Assembly (NCBI RefSeq): GCF_013385985.1
Contig: NZ_JACAOY010000014.1
Location: 62,001 to 126,000, forward strand
Direction of reading: 5' to 3'
Length of the DNA: 64,000 nt
DNA from: Pseudomonas sp. B6002
GTDB lineage: Bacteria > Pseudomonadota > Gammaproteobacteria > Pseudomonadales > Pseudomonadaceae
A program made the position numbers and the translations under genes. The notes below the pieces were generated by a model, which was not told where the DNA came from, did not search any database, and was given only the letters and a program-made list of their open reading frames with translations. Shown here piece after piece: positions 16,831 through 26,617 of the stretch. Numbering within the stretch: the stretch's first letter is position 1; each line of letters starts with the position of its first letter.

Positions 16831-19800
16831 ATGACTATCCACTGGCTGCTCAGGGGGGCGGTGATCCTGTGGGCGGGATTACTGCCCGTGGCGGCGACCG
16901 CACTGGACGAGCCGCGACACCTGCACTTGCTGGGGCACTCGGATTTTGACGGCATTTCCGTGCCGCTGGACGAAGCCGATGGGCGCTGGCTGCGGCAGCG
17001 GCGGACCTTGTTGATGGGGGTTTCCGCGCCCGATTACGCGCCCTTTGACCTGACCAATAACAATGACGAACTCGAGGGTATCACCGCCGACTACGCGGCG
17101 CTGATCGGCCAGGCATTGAACGTCACGATCGAAGTTCGTCGCTACGACACCCGCGACGAAGTGATCGAAGCGCTCAAGGTAGGGGCCGTGGACTTTCTCG
17201 GCTCAGCCAATGGGTACGAAGCAGCCGACCCGCAGTTGGTGCTGTCTCGCACCTATGCCAATGATCAACCGACGTTGACCACCCGCTCCAGTGCCAGCCA
17301 GGCGTTGAGTGCCGACCTCGCCGGCAAACGCGTGGCGATGCTGTATCACTACATGCAGCCCGATGCCGTCCAGGCGTTTTACCCCAAGGCTCATCTGCAG
17401 TTGTTTGCATCGACCTTCGAAGCGATCGGCGCCGTGGCGTTCGGCCAGGCTGACGTGTACCTGGGCGATGCCATCAGCAGCCGTTATCTGATCAACAAAA
17501 ATCACCTCAACAACGTACGCATGGCGGACTTCTCCGCCCTGGAGGTCAACCCCTTCGGGTTTGCCTTCGCCAAGGACAATACGCGGCTGCTGAATATCAT
17601 CAACACCGCATTGGCGGCGGTTCCCGTCAACCAGCAAATGGAAATCCTGCGACGCTGGAGTGCCGGAGGCGGTTATCTGGAGGCCGATCGGCTGCGCTTG
17701 AGTGTCAGTGAGCAGCGCTGGCTGGAAAAATACCCGAGGATCAAAGTGGCGGTTCTCGACCCATTCGTCCCGCTGTCTTTTTTCAACGAACAAGGGCAAT
17801 TTGAAGGGCTGAGCGCCGAGGTGTTGTCGCGGATCAGTTTGCGTACTGGCTTGAAGTTCGACGTGGTGCCGGGCAGTTCACTGCCGCAGCAGATCGAGGA
17901 CGTCAACGCGGGGCGTGCAGATATGCTCGCGGTCGTCACCCCCAGCGTCGAACGGTCTGAAAAGGTCCGCTTCACGCGACCCTATGTCTCCAACCCCTAC
18001 GTCCTGGTGGTGCGCAACGACGACAAGCGCACGGTTACGCTGGAGGACATGTCGGGAAAGCGCCTGGCGTTCATCGGCGGCAACAGCCTGGGGGCGCAAA
18101 TAGCCCGGGACTATCCCACCATCACGTTTCTCGACACACAGAGCCCGGAGCAGGCCATGGCGCTGGTCGCCAATGGGGAAGCCGACGCAACGGTGTTGTT
18201 GCTGATCAGCGCGCGCTACATGATTGCGCGCAACTACCGTGATCGCCTGCGTATCACCAGTACCGTTGGCCCAGAGCCAGGTCGCGTCACATTTGGCGTC
18301 AACCGAAGCCAGTTGGAACTGTATTCGATCCTCGACAAGGCGCTGTTGAGTATCCCTCCAGAGGAACTGGATGAACTGACCAACCAGTGGCGCACCGAAG
18401 TCATCGTCGAAGAGAGTTACTGGCTGCGCCATCGTGACGTGATCCTGCAAGGTTTTGGCCTGGCCACGTTGTTGCTGTTGCTGACCCTGGGTTGGGCGAT
18501 TTACCTGCGCACGCTGATCCGCAAGCGTGTGCAGGCCGAGCGCGCCTTGAGCGATCAGATGCGCTTCATGAGCGTCTTGATCGATGGCACGCCCCATCCG
18601 ATTTACGTGCGAGACCGCCAGGGACGGTTAATGGCGTGCAATAACGCCTATCTCGATGTGTTTGGTTTCAAGCTTGAACACGTGATCGGCAAGACCGTGG
18701 TGGAAACCGACACTGGCAACCCGCCGCAGGCCCGGTCGTTCCATGAGGACTACTTGCGGCTGATGGCGATGGGCGAACCGCAGATCCACGACCGGATACT
18801 CAAGTTGCCCAATGGTGAGGCACTGACCATCTATCAATGGATGCTGCCGTACCGTGATGGCGACGATAACGTGGTCGGCATGATTGCTGGCTGGGTGGAT
18901 GTGAGTGAACGCCAGCGACTGTTGCGTCAGGTCCAGGAGGCCAAGGAAGATGCCGATGCGGCCAACCGCGCCAAGACCACCTTTCTGGCGACCATGAGCC
19001 ACGAGATACGCACGCCGATGAACGCGGTGATCGGCATGATCGAGCTTGCCCTGAAAAACGCCGAGCAAGGTCGGGCAGACCGGGATGCACTGGAGGTGGC
19101 TTCGGTGGCCTCGCGCGGCATGCTGGAGTTGATCGGCGATATTCTCGATATTGCACGGATTGAGTCCGATCATCTTTCCCTGACCCTCGAACCCACCAAT
19201 CTCCACGAGCGGCTCGCCTCGGTGGCGCGGGTGTTCGAGGGCCTCGCACGGGCCAAGGGCCTGGTATTGCAAGTGGACCTGGACCCGCTGATTGAGCGTG
19301 CAGTGCTGGTCGATCCGCTGCGATTCCAGCAGGTCGTATCCAACTTGCTGAGCAATGCCATCAAGTTCACCGCCAACGGCCAGGTGGTACTGGGGGCCCA
19401 CGGGACACTGCAGGGAGAGCAGTTGATGCTCCGGCTGTGGGTGCAGGACACGGGCATTGGCATCAGCGCGCAAGATCAACTGCGGTTGTTCAACCCGTTT
19501 AGCCAGGGCAGCAACAACGAACAGTCAGTTCGCAGCGGTTCAGGCCTCGGGTTGGTGATCAGCCGCAGCTTGTGCGAAATGATGGGGGGGCAGCTGCACC
19601 TGAGCAGTGTGCTGGGGCAGGGCACACGCATTGATGTGACGTTGACACTGGCCCTCACGACGACCTCGCCCGCGCCGCTGGCAGGGCCCATGCCGCACCT
19701 TGCGCCTGCGCGTGTATTGAGCATTCTGGTGGTGGATGACTATCCGGCCAATCGGTTGCTGCTGACACGGCAATTGAGTTTCCTGGGGCATCGTATTACG

Positions 19801-20442
19801 TCGGCAGAAGAGGGCGTCCAAGGGCTGGCACTCTGGCAGGCGGGCCACTTTGACTGCGTGATCACCGATTGCAATATGCCCCTCAAGAACGGTTACCAAC
19901 TTGCCCAGGAGATTCGCGCCCAGGAGCGTGACAAGAGGCGGGTGCCATGCCTGTTGCTGGGGTTCACTGCCAATGCGCAGCCTGAAGAAGCTGAACGCTG
20001 TCGCCAGGCGGGTATGGACGGATGCCTGTTCAAACCCACAGGACTGGATGATTTGCGCTCGGCATTGGCTGCAACCACGGCCGGGGATGTGGTCGAGCCT
20101 GGAGCAAAGTTTGATTTGAGTGCATTGATCGCGCTGACCAACGACGCCCCTGGCGCCCTCAACGAGTTACTCCAACCACTGCTCGACAGCCTCAAAGCTG
20201 ACCGCACGTTGCTCGCCTCCCTGCGACATGAGCCCGAGTTTGTAAAACTGCACGACCTTGCCCACCGTATCAAGGGCGGCGCGCGGATGGTCAAGGCCCA
20301 GGCATTGATTGCCTGTTGTGAAGCCTTGGAGGCCGTGTGCGAACAGCGGGATCGGCAAACCCTGGGCCCGGTCGTCGAGGCGGGGATGGAGGTTCTCGAC
20401 GATTTGCACCATGGCCTGAGCCGTTATTGCAATCAGGCATGA
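16831..20442 (+). CDS. Unorthodox hybrid sensor histidine kinase, BvgS/EvgS type
   Basis: 1203 residues. A signal peptide (WLLRGAVILWAGLLPVAATA) is followed by two periplasmic family-3 solute-binding (Venus flytrap) domains, about residues 45-270 and 285-530. One TM helix (GLATLLLLLTLGWAIYL, ~545-565) and a PAS domain (~590-700) come next. The HisKA dimerisation helix has phospho-acceptor His724 (FLATMSHEIRTPMNAV), followed by the ATPase domain with GIGISAQDQLRLFNPF and GSGLGLVIS. A receiver domain with Asp1013 (VITDCNMPLKNG) and a C-terminal Hpt domain with His1145 (LAHRIKGGARM) complete the phosphorelay. All phosphotransfer residues are present. It should signal to the regulator just upstream; the periplasmic ligand is unknown. 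Confidence 0.93.
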   Translation: MTIHWLLRGAVILWAGLLPVAATALDEPRHLHLLGHSDFDGISVPLDEADGRWLRQRRTLLMGVSAPDYAPFDLTNNNDELEGITADYAALIGQALNVTIEVRRYDTRDEVIEALKVGAVDFLGSANGYEAADPQLVLSRTYANDQPTLTTRSSASQALSADLAGKRVAMLYHYMQPDAVQAFYPKAHLQLFASTFEAIGAVAFGQADVYLGDAISSRYLINKNHLNNVRMADFSALEVNPFGFAFAKDNTRLLNIINTALAAVPVNQQMEILRRWSAGGGYLEADRLRLSVSEQRWLEKYPRIKVAVLDPFVPLSFFNEQGQFEGLSAEVLSRISLRTGLKFDVVPGSSLPQQIEDVNAGRADMLAVVTPSVERSEKVRFTRPYVSNPYVLVVRNDDKRTVTLEDMSGKRLAFIGGNSLGAQIARDYPTITFLDTQSPEQAMALVANGEADATVLLLISARYMIARNYRDRLRITSTVGPEPGRVTFGVNRSQLELYSILDKALLSIPPEELDELTNQWRTEVIVEESYWLRHRDVILQGFGLATLLLLLTLGWAIYLRTLIRKRVQAERALSDQMRFMSVLIDGTPHPIYVRDRQGRLMACNNAYLDVFGFKLEHVIGKTVVETDTGNPPQARSFHEDYLRLMAMGEPQIHDRILKLPNGEALTIYQWMLPYRDGDDNVVGMIAGWVDVSERQRLLRQVQEAKEDADAANRAKTTFLATMSHEIRTPMNAVIGMIELALKNAEQGRADRDALEVASVASRGMLELIGDILDIARIESDHLSLTLEPTNLHERLASVARVFEGLARAKGLVLQVDLDPLIERAVLVDPLRFQQVVSNLLSNAIKFTANGQVVLGAHGTLQGEQLMLRLWVQDTGIGISAQDQLRLFNPFSQGSNNEQSVRSGSGLGLVISRSLCEMMGGQLHLSSVLGQGTRIDVTLTLALTTTSPAPLAGPMPHLAPARVLSILVVDDYPANRLLLTRQLSFLGHRITSAEEGVQGLALWQAGHFDCVITDCNMPLKNGYQLAQEIRAQERDKRRVPCLLLGFTANAQPEEAERCRQAGMDGCLFKPTGLDDLRSALAATTAGDVVEPGAKFDLSALIALTNDAPGALNELLQPLLDSLKADRTLLASLRHEPEFVKLHDLAHRIKGGARMVKAQALIACCEALEAVCEQRDRQTLGPVVEAGMEVLDDLHHGLSRYCNQA

Positions 20443-20576
20443 CTACAGTTGACGGCCATTCGGAGGGTTTGGGAGAACTCCTACATGAAGGAGGAACAAG
20501 CCTGATTTTGTCTGCGGAATATGTCTGGAAAATGGGCCCCGCTCACTGACGAGCACTGCCTGCCCAGGGGTTTGCC

Positions 20577-20999
20577 ATGCCGAACAAAGCACTGACCATC
20601 CTGATTGCCGATGAACAGCATCTGCAACGGTTGTACATCGAGAAAATGCTCAACCAGTTGGGGTATCACCGGATCGTCCCGGTGCAAACGTTCGAGGAAG
20701 TCCAGATTCTGACTGCCATCCCTGCCGAGCCCTTTGATGTGCTCATCATCAACGCGGGGCTCGCCGCCCACACGTGCGGGCCGCAACCCCAGGTCCGCCA
20801 TGTGCTGGTCTACGATCACCTCGACCTGGCGGCACCGGCCGGCGCAACGCCGGCTGTACTCGTGCGGCTGCCCGGCGTGCCGGACAACGTCAACCTCGAA
20901 CATTTCATGGATATCATCGACCCGCCGCAGGCCAATACCGGCCTGCGGGTATTGCCGTGGCTGCGGGAGTTATCCCGTCAGCCGGTGGCCAGGGCCTAG
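20577..20999 (+). CDS. Degenerate (pseudo-)receiver domain protein
   Basis: 140 residues, single domain. The N-terminus [20 protein letters not shown] and the following [14 protein letters not shown] match strand 1, helix 1 and strand 2 of a receiver. At the position of the phospho-acceptor Asp the sequence reads [11 protein letters not shown], with Asn59 instead of Asp; the usual MP after it is missing too. It therefore probably cannot be phosphorylated in the normal way, and may titrate or bind partners of the BvgAS-like system directly upstream (135 bp). Start ATG 20577 follows AGGGG. The stop codon overlaps that of the convergent dkgB gene. Confidence 0.7.
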   Translation: MPNKALTILIADEQHLQRLYIEKMLNQLGYHRIVPVQTFEEVQILTAIPAEPFDVLIINAGLAAHTCGPQPQVRHVLVYDHLDLAAPAGATPAVLVRLPGVPDNVNLEHFMDIIDPPQANTGLRVLPWLRELSRQPVARA

Positions 21000-21814
21000 T
21001 CCCACTTTGGCGCGATGCCCTTGGGGCTGGTCAAGCGGTGGCCACGTTCCAGGCTGGCGATCTGCGCCATGTCGGCAGCGCTCAAGGTCAGTTGCAAGGC
21101 CTTGAGGTTGCTCTCCAGGTTGGCCCGTTTGGTCGACGACGGGATCACCGCATAACCCAACTGCATCGCCCAGGCCAGGGTAACCTGCGCCGGGGTGGCT
21201 TGATGGCGTTCGGCGATCTGTTGGATCACCGGGTCTTTCAGCACTTCGCCATAGGCCAGGGTCATGTACGAGGTGATCTGGATGCCGTTGGCGGTCGCGA
21301 AGTCCACCACTTTCCGGTTTTGCAGGTAGGGGTGCAGTTCCACCTGGTTGGTGGCGATGTTCTCGGCACCCACGGCGGCGATGGCCTGCTTCATCAGGTC
21401 GATGGTGAAGTTGGAAATGCCGATTTCACGGGTGAGGCCCAGGCGCTTGGCTTCCAGCAATTGCCCCATGAACTCGGCCACGGGCACCTGGTCTTCCGGC
21501 GATGGCCAGTGGATGAGGGTCAGGTCCAGGTAATCGGTCTGCAGTTTGCGCAGGCTTTCCTTGAGGCTCGGGATCAACTGGCCTTCGGCGAAGTTGGCGA
21601 TCCAGATCTTGCTGGTGATGAACAGCTCGCTGCGTGGGATGCCACTGTTGGCAATGGCCTGGCCGACGTCGGCTTCGTTTTCATAGATCTGTGCGGTGTC
21701 GATGACGCGGTAGCCCAGTTCCAGGCCGGTGCTCACCGAATCGATGACCACCTGGCCTTGCAGGCGAAAGGTACCAAGGCCAAAGGCGGGAACAGCGTGC
21801 TTAGGGGTAGACAT
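20996..21814 (-). CDS. dkgB: 2,5-diketo-D-gluconate reductase B (aldo/keto reductase)
   Basis: 272 residues, close in length and sequence to E. coli DkgB (267). Shared blocks include [61 protein letters not shown] and [19 protein letters not shown]. The catalytic tetrad is represented by Asp and Tyr in the DTAQIY segment, the Lys in ITSKIW and the His in LIHWPSP. The enzyme is NADPH-dependent and reduces 2,5-diketogluconate and other small aldehydes such as methylglyoxal. The ATG at 21814 follows AGGAGTTACCG; the longer frame to 21916 has no such site. Confidence 0.93.
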   Translation of the reverse strand: MSTPKHAVPAFGLGTFRLQGQVVIDSVSTGLELGYRVIDTAQIYENEADVGQAIANSGIPRSELFITSKIWIANFAEGQLIPSLKESLRKLQTDYLDLTLIHWPSPEDQVPVAEFMGQLLEAKRLGLTREIGISNFTIDLMKQAIAAVGAENIATNQVELHPYLQNRKVVDFATANGIQITSYMTLAYGEVLKDPVIQQIAERHQATPAQVTLAWAMQLGYAVIPSSTKRANLESNLKALQLTLSAADMAQIASLERGHRLTSPKGIAPKWD

Positions 21815-22050
21815 CGGTAACTCCTGAAGGGGGTGTGAACAATGGAGTCGAGTATCCGCCCGTCGTTCCTTCGGAAAAACCACCGAACCCGAAAAGGACT
21901 CTTTACCGCAAATCACGAATGGTCAGTGCTATCTCTGAACATCCACATGACCGCTCATCCACTTTGTCATCCGGGATTTGCCGGCTTCACTTGCCAGCCA
22001 CTGCTGCTGCGCGGTATTCCAGAACGCTCTCCCTTCACCCTGGATATGCC

Positions 22051-22446
22051 ATGACCCAACACCTCACCGAATACGCCGATGCCAGCCCCGAAGTGCGCGC
22101 GGTCTACGACGACATCATGCAGACGCGCAAGGTCGAGCAGGTGAACAACTTCTGGAAATGCCTGGCCGCGCACCCGCCGACCCTGCGCCGCACCTGGGAA
22201 AGCCTCAAGGAGATCATGGCGCCGGGCGCACTCGATCCGCTGACCAAGGAGCTGCTCTACGTGGCCGTGAGTGTGACCAACAACTGCCCGTACTGCATTG
22301 CGTCCCACACGGCTGCTGCGCGTAAGGCCGGCATGACGGATGAGATGTTTGGCGAGTTGCAGGCAGTGGTTGGCATGGCCAACGAAACCAACCGTCTGGC
22401 CACCGGCTACCGCGTGCCGGTGGACGATGCGTTCAAGTTGCCGTGA
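22051..22446 (+). CDS. Carboxymuconolactone decarboxylase-family (AhpD-like) protein
   Basis: 131 residues, all-helical CMD fold. The motif NNCPYCIASHTAAARKAGM contains the CxxC redox pair and downstream His of AhpD-like proteins, which act as alkylhydroperoxidase partners or gamma-carboxymuconolactone decarboxylases. The CPYC pair favours a redox role. The 237 bp upstream, shared with the divergent dkgB gene, hold only their promoters as far as I can see. Confidence 0.85.
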   Translation: MTQHLTEYADASPEVRAVYDDIMQTRKVEQVNNFWKCLAAHPPTLRRTWESLKEIMAPGALDPLTKELLYVAVSVTNNCPYCIASHTAAARKAGMTDEMFGELQAVVGMANETNRLATGYRVPVDDAFKLP

Positions 22447-22452
22447 GGCAAC

Positions 22453-23268
22453 TCATCGGTCGAACCACGCCAGCAATACCGTGACGTTATCGCGCCCGGC
22501 GTACTCGCGGGTGAGGTTGACCAGACGTTGGCACGCCGTTTCTAGCGTGTCGCGTTGGGCGACCGCGAGTACCTGGAGCATTTCCTGGTGTGGCACGCAG
22601 CCGTGCAGGCCGTCACTGCACAGCATCAACAGGTCGCCGGGCTGAATCGGGTGAACACGTACCTGCGGTTCGACCCGGGGGCCGGGGCCGATGGCTTGCA
22701 GCAACAAGTTGCGTGCAGGCAGCCGGTCGACCTTGCCGGCTTCGAGGGCTTGCTGGTACCAGGTCTGGTCGCGAGTCAGCAGGCTCAGTTCGCCCTCGCG
22801 GTAGCGGTACAGGCGGCTGTCGCCCACATGGAACACCAGTAACGGCCCGTTTGATTGCGGGCGCCACACGCCAGTAAGGGTGGTGCCCATGCCGCTGCCT
22901 TCGCTCATGTGGCGGGCCACGTTCTGCTGGTACACGCACTGGTTCACCTGGTCGATGGCGTTGTGCAACAGGCTGGCGGCTTGCATCTGCGGGTCGGACC
23001 AGGTGGCGTCGGGGTCGAGGCCGTCGTGGGTCGGGTCGACGCTGTGAACCTTGAGGGCCTCGCGCAGGCTGACCAAGGCTTCGGCGCTGGCCAGGGCGCC
23101 GGCCTCATGGCCACCCATGCCATCGGCCACGGCGAGCAGGCCCAGGGCCGGCTCCACCAGGAAATTGTCTTCGTTACTCTGGCGCACCGAACCGACATCA
23201 CTGACCCCATAGGCAACCGCAGCGGCCAGTTGATGGGGCCCGCAGGCGCTGAGTGGGGAATCGGTCAT
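22453..23268 (-). CDS. PP2C-type Ser/Thr protein phosphatase
   Basis: 271 residues, soluble. The PP2C metal-binding motifs are in order: SVRQSNEDNFL (Asp), LLAVADGMGGHEAG (Asp-Gly), GMGTTLTG, FHVGDSRLYRY, LLMLCSDGLHG and GRDNVTVLL. This is the Stp/PppA type that reverses Hanks-kinase phosphorylation. Its ATG overlaps the kinase stop by 4 bp (23265-23268), so kinase and phosphatase are translationally coupled. Confidence 0.92.
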   Translation of the reverse strand: MTDSPLSACGPHQLAAAVAYGVSDVGSVRQSNEDNFLVEPALGLLAVADGMGGHEAGALASAEALVSLREALKVHSVDPTHDGLDPDATWSDPQMQAASLLHNAIDQVNQCVYQQNVARHMSEGSGMGTTLTGVWRPQSNGPLLVFHVGDSRLYRYREGELSLLTRDQTWYQQALEAGKVDRLPARNLLLQAIGPGPRVEPQVRVHPIQPGDLLMLCSDGLHGCVPHQEMLQVLAVAQRDTLETACQRLVNLTREYAGRDNVTVLLAWFDR

Positions 23269-24704
23269 GGGAGAGACTCGAAGCTGGTGAGGAATGCCAG
23301 GCGCTGGGCCTCGCTCTCGATGTGCTCGGCCAACAGCAGCAGGAACGGTTGGCGCAAGGAGGTGGCCCGTGCCGCCCGGCTGACCACAATGCGCGCGATG
23401 GGGCCGATCAACACAGCCAGGCGCTTTTCGGCCATCTGCGAAAAGGCCGGGTCAATGGGCGTGGGCAGTGTTTCGGTGGTGCGGGTGACCTCGGTGGGCG
23501 GCTCGATCGCCGTGGGCTCACGGGGCGGCTCCACCGGCGCGGTCGGCGGGTTCAGGCGCAGGAACAGCGACTGGCTGGCACTGGCGAACTGTTCCCGGCC
23601 ACGCTCGGAAGGGATGTGGGGCAGGAGTGCCGCGCAGATGGCATCGAAGTCATCTGCACCGTTGAGGCTCTTGCGCACCAGAAAACGTGCCAGCGGCCCG
23701 ATCTGATGGGACAGCAGCGATTCCAGTTCCGGCATCACCGCAAGCTTCCAGGGCGTCAGGGTTTCCACCGCTTCGGTGAGCGCCGCCGTGCCGGTTGGCA
23801 GCGGCGTTACCCCACTGCTCAAGGGCTGGTTGGGGCGGATCAAGACGGTGCGGTCATCGTCGATTTCGGCGTTGATCCAGGTGCCGGTCGCCGTGCCCAA
23901 CAGGGCTTCCAGATCGTCGAGAAACGCCTGGGCCGAGGGGTAGCGCTCGGCCGGGCGTTTGGCCAGGGCGCGCACGATGACGGCATCCAGCGCCGGGTCC
24001 AGCGCCAGGTTGAGGCTCGACGGTGCCACGGGCGTCTGGTTGAGGATCTGCTGCATGACCATGGTGGCGGAGCCCGAGAACGGCCGCTCGCCCGTGAGCA
24101 ATTGGTACAGCACGATGCCGGCGGAAAACACATCGGAGCGGCCGTCGATCAACTCGCCGCAGAACTGCTCCGGCGACATGTAGCTGGGCGTGCCGATCAT
24201 CGAACCGGTTTGGGTAAGGGTCGAAGAGTCCAGGCGAGCGACGCCGAAGTCGGTGACCTTGACCTTGCCGTCGGCGGTGATCAGCAGGTTGGCCGGCTTG
24301 ATGTCGCGGTGCACCACACCTTTGGAGTGGGCATATTCCAGGGCCGACAACAGTTGGCGCATCCAGCCGAGGCTGTGGCTCAGGTCGCGGGGCGTCTGTG
24401 CGGCGAGCAAGGTGTTGAGGGGCGTGCCCTCGACAAACTCCATGGCGATGTACGCCGAGCCTTCATCCTCACCGTAGTCGTACACGCCGACGATATTGGG
24501 GTGCATCAGGCGGCCGGCCGCCTGGGCTTCATTCTTGAAGCGGCTGACCAGCTCGGCGTGCTGGCTGTCGCCGAACAGCTCCTTGCGGATGGTCTTGAGG
24601 GCCACGGTGCGTGCGATGTTCGGGTCGAACGCTTTGTACACCGTGCCCATGGCGCCTTTGCCGAGCACGCTGTCGATGCGGTATTTGCCCAGTTGTTCAA
24701 GCAT
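23265..24704 (-). CDS. Hanks-type Ser/Thr protein kinase
   Basis: 479 residues. The kinase domain spans about residues 8-265: glycine loop LGKGAMGTVYKAF, ATP-binding Lys in TVALKTIRKEL, catalytic loop VVHRDIKPANLLI, DFG in VKVTDFGVARL and APE-equivalent YMSPEQF. A C-terminal ~200-residue region has no clear TM helix and ends with a basic/helical stretch that I do not recognise. ATG 24704 is preferred over an in-frame TTG at 24725. It lies between the haem-motif sensor gene (overlap region 24715) and the phosphatase, within one operon. Confidence 0.92.
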   Translation of the reverse strand: MLEQLGKYRIDSVLGKGAMGTVYKAFDPNIARTVALKTIRKELFGDSQHAELVSRFKNEAQAAGRLMHPNIVGVYDYGEDEGSAYIAMEFVEGTPLNTLLAAQTPRDLSHSLGWMRQLLSALEYAHSKGVVHRDIKPANLLITADGKVKVTDFGVARLDSSTLTQTGSMIGTPSYMSPEQFCGELIDGRSDVFSAGIVLYQLLTGERPFSGSATMVMQQILNQTPVAPSSLNLALDPALDAVIVRALAKRPAERYPSAQAFLDDLEALLGTATGTWINAEIDDDRTVLIRPNQPLSSGVTPLPTGTAALTEAVETLTPWKLAVMPELESLLSHQIGPLARFLVRKSLNGADDFDAICAALLPHIPSERGREQFASASQSLFLRLNPPTAPVEPPREPTAIEPPTEVTRTTETLPTPIDPAFSQMAEKRLAVLIGPIARIVVSRAARATSLRQPFLLLLAEHIESEAQRLAFLTSFESLP

Positions 24705-24714
24705 GATCGCGGAC

Positions 24715-25593
24715 CTATTCCTCAAGCATCTTCATGGCGCTGACCAGGCTGGTGCGCATGCGGCCGAAGGATTGGCCCAGGCGCGCCAACTCGTCCTTGC
24801 CGCTGACGTCCATTTCGGGCACGTCGGTTTCACCCAGGCTGACCCGGTCGGCCAGTGCCGACATCTGCCGCAGGCGCCGCGTGACGAACAGGTGCACGGC
24901 GACGTTCAAGGCCACGAACAGCACCGCAAATATTCCCAGCATCGACAGCATGTAGCTGTGCAGCATGCTCCTGGCGCGTTGCAGCGGCAGGTCGAGTGGC
25001 ACGGTGACCAGTTGCGCGCCGATGGTGTCGTTGAGCTTCCAGCCGAAACCGTTCACCGCACCATAAATGTCGACCATGGTTTTCGGCGCCGCGTCCGGGG
25101 TGCTGTGGCAGGCCAGGCAGGCGCCGTCCTTGATCTGGATGGGGCGTGCGATGTACAGCGCTGCACCTTTGTCGTCATTGCGTTCACCGACCATTTCATC
25201 GGTTTGCGGCTGGCTGCGCAGGTTGTTGATCAGGGATTTTTCCCAGTCGTTGGCCAGGTCACGTGGGTTCGTCGGGTTGAGCGTGGCCTCTTTGTAGGCG
25301 TAGTCCGGGTAGGACTTGAGCAGTTCCTGCAGGTGCGAAATGGCGGCGAAGTCCGGCACCGACTGCGGCAGGAACTGGAATTTCAGGCGGTTTTCCAGCA
25401 ACGGCACGATCTGTTCGGCAGTGTAGGTGCTGGCGGCGGAGGCCGAGCGCATCAGCATGCGCGCGGTTTCCAGGGTTTCCCGGCGCGCACTCTGTTGCAG
25501 CATGTAATTGGTGGAAAGGCTGGTGGCGATAAACCCGACGGTGAAGACCGCCAGGAACACCACGTTGAATTTGACCGCGAGCGACAGTTTCAT
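24715..25593 (-). CDS. Membrane sensor with Tll0287-like (DUF3365) domain and HAMP
   Basis: 292 residues. TM helix 1 (FNVVFLAVFTVGFIATSLS, ~9-27) precedes a periplasmic domain of ~170 residues. That domain contains a CxxCH haem c-type motif, Cys159/Cys162/His163 (DGACLACHSTPDAAP). TM helix 2 (SMLGIFAVLFVALNVAVHLF) leads to a cytoplasmic HAMP domain (~230-285, MSALADRVSLGETDVPEMDV). There is no kinase or methyl-accepting module after the HAMP, so output is likely through a partner, plausibly the Ser/Thr kinase encoded immediately downstream. A redox- or gas-sensing role is inferred. Confidence 0.85.
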   Translation of the reverse strand: MKLSLAVKFNVVFLAVFTVGFIATSLSTNYMLQQSARRETLETARMLMRSASAASTYTAEQIVPLLENRLKFQFLPQSVPDFAAISHLQELLKSYPDYAYKEATLNPTNPRDLANDWEKSLINNLRSQPQTDEMVGERNDDKGAALYIARPIQIKDGACLACHSTPDAAPKTMVDIYGAVNGFGWKLNDTIGAQLVTVPLDLPLQRARSMLHSYMLSMLGIFAVLFVALNVAVHLFVTRRLRQMSALADRVSLGETDVPEMDVSGKDELARLGQSFGRMRTSLVSAMKMLEE

Positions 25594-25623
25594 AAGGACC
25601 TTCAGGTACAGGCGTGGTGAGGA

Positions 25624-26472
25624 TCAGTGCGCATTCTTGCGGCGCTCCAGGCGCAGCAGTTCCAGCTCCCACTCCAGCACGCCGCCGCGGTTGACCTTGA
25701 CCGCCTGGCGGAACGCCGGGTCGTTGAGTCGCGGAGCAAAACGGCTGGCGAGCATCTGCTGGCTGAGGTTCAGCGGGCTGACCACCCAGGGCGCGATGTC
25801 GTCGTAGGTGACGTCGCGCTCTTTCTTCGGCTCCGCCGCCTTGGGGGCCTTTTTGCCAAGGGGCACCAACGGGTCGAGGAACTGGGGCGGCAAGGCGTCG
25901 ATAAACGCCTGTTCGGGACGCGGCACACTTTTGAGCGGCCCGTCGCCGTCGCGCTGGGCAAAGTCTTCATGGCCCAGGGTGACGCTGCGGTCAGCCTTGC
26001 CACGGTTGTCGAGCTGGCTGACCACTTGGCTGCCGTCCTCGACGAACATCTCGGTCTGGCGCTTGCCCACATGGATCACGCTGGCGCTGCCGGTGAGGTT
26101 GAACGCCAGCCCTCCCGTGGTGACCGCCAGGTTCCCATGGCTGTTGCCCGCGACGGGTTGCAGCTTCAACCAGCCATTGAGCAGGTTGATCTGTGCGGCA
26201 TTGCTGTTGGTCGCAATGAGGATGCGCGTATCCGGCCCCAGTGCCAGGGTCGCTGCGGCGAGCCCTTCGATCTGTATGCCAGCGGCGCCGGTTTGCAGGA
26301 TGTCGCCACCTTGCAGGCGGGTGCCGGGGCCGACGGTATACAGCGCAGTGGCGCGGATCAGCTTCAGCGGTTTTTCCGCATAGGCGATCACGGCGATGCT
26401 GGGCGCCGCCGCGTGTGCCAGCGCAAGGGGCAGCAGGCTGGCGAGGAGTAGGGCAATCGAAAGTTTCTTCAC
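25624..26472 (-). CDS. FecR-like periplasmic protein
   Basis: 282 residues from a GTG at 26472, giving the signal peptide VKKLSIALLLASLLPLALAH cut after AHAAA. The domain that follows (VGPGTRLQGGDILQTGAAGI; LTGSASVIHVGKRQTEMFVE; DGSQVV) resembles the FecR sensory domain. The C-terminal ~90 residues are Pro/Lys-rich and unlike known domains. A GTG at 26508 would add 12 polar residues before the signal peptide. It is the first gene of the operon FecR-like / haem-HAMP sensor / kinase / phosphatase. No sigma factor is nearby, so it is not a standard FecIR pair. Confidence 0.75.
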   Translation of the reverse strand: MKKLSIALLLASLLPLALAHAAAPSIAVIAYAEKPLKLIRATALYTVGPGTRLQGGDILQTGAAGIQIEGLAAATLALGPDTRILIATNSNAAQINLLNGWLKLQPVAGNSHGNLAVTTGGLAFNLTGSASVIHVGKRQTEMFVEDGSQVVSQLDNRGKADRSVTLGHEDFAQRDGDGPLKSVPRPEQAFIDALPPQFLDPLVPLGKKAPKAAEPKKERDVTYDDIAPWVVSPLNLSQQMLASRFAPRLNDPAFRQAVKVNRGGVLEWELELLRLERRKNAH

Positions 26473-26617
26473 GTTGGCGCCATCTATCGAGCACTTGGGG
26501 TCAGGCACCGATGCTGTGGGTACAGCCGGTGTTCATGCGTGCGCAAGGCATCGCAGGGCCGAAGGCTACCGGCTGCAAGGGCGAAGGAAGAAGACAATTA
26601 TCTGCATGGAAATCGCT

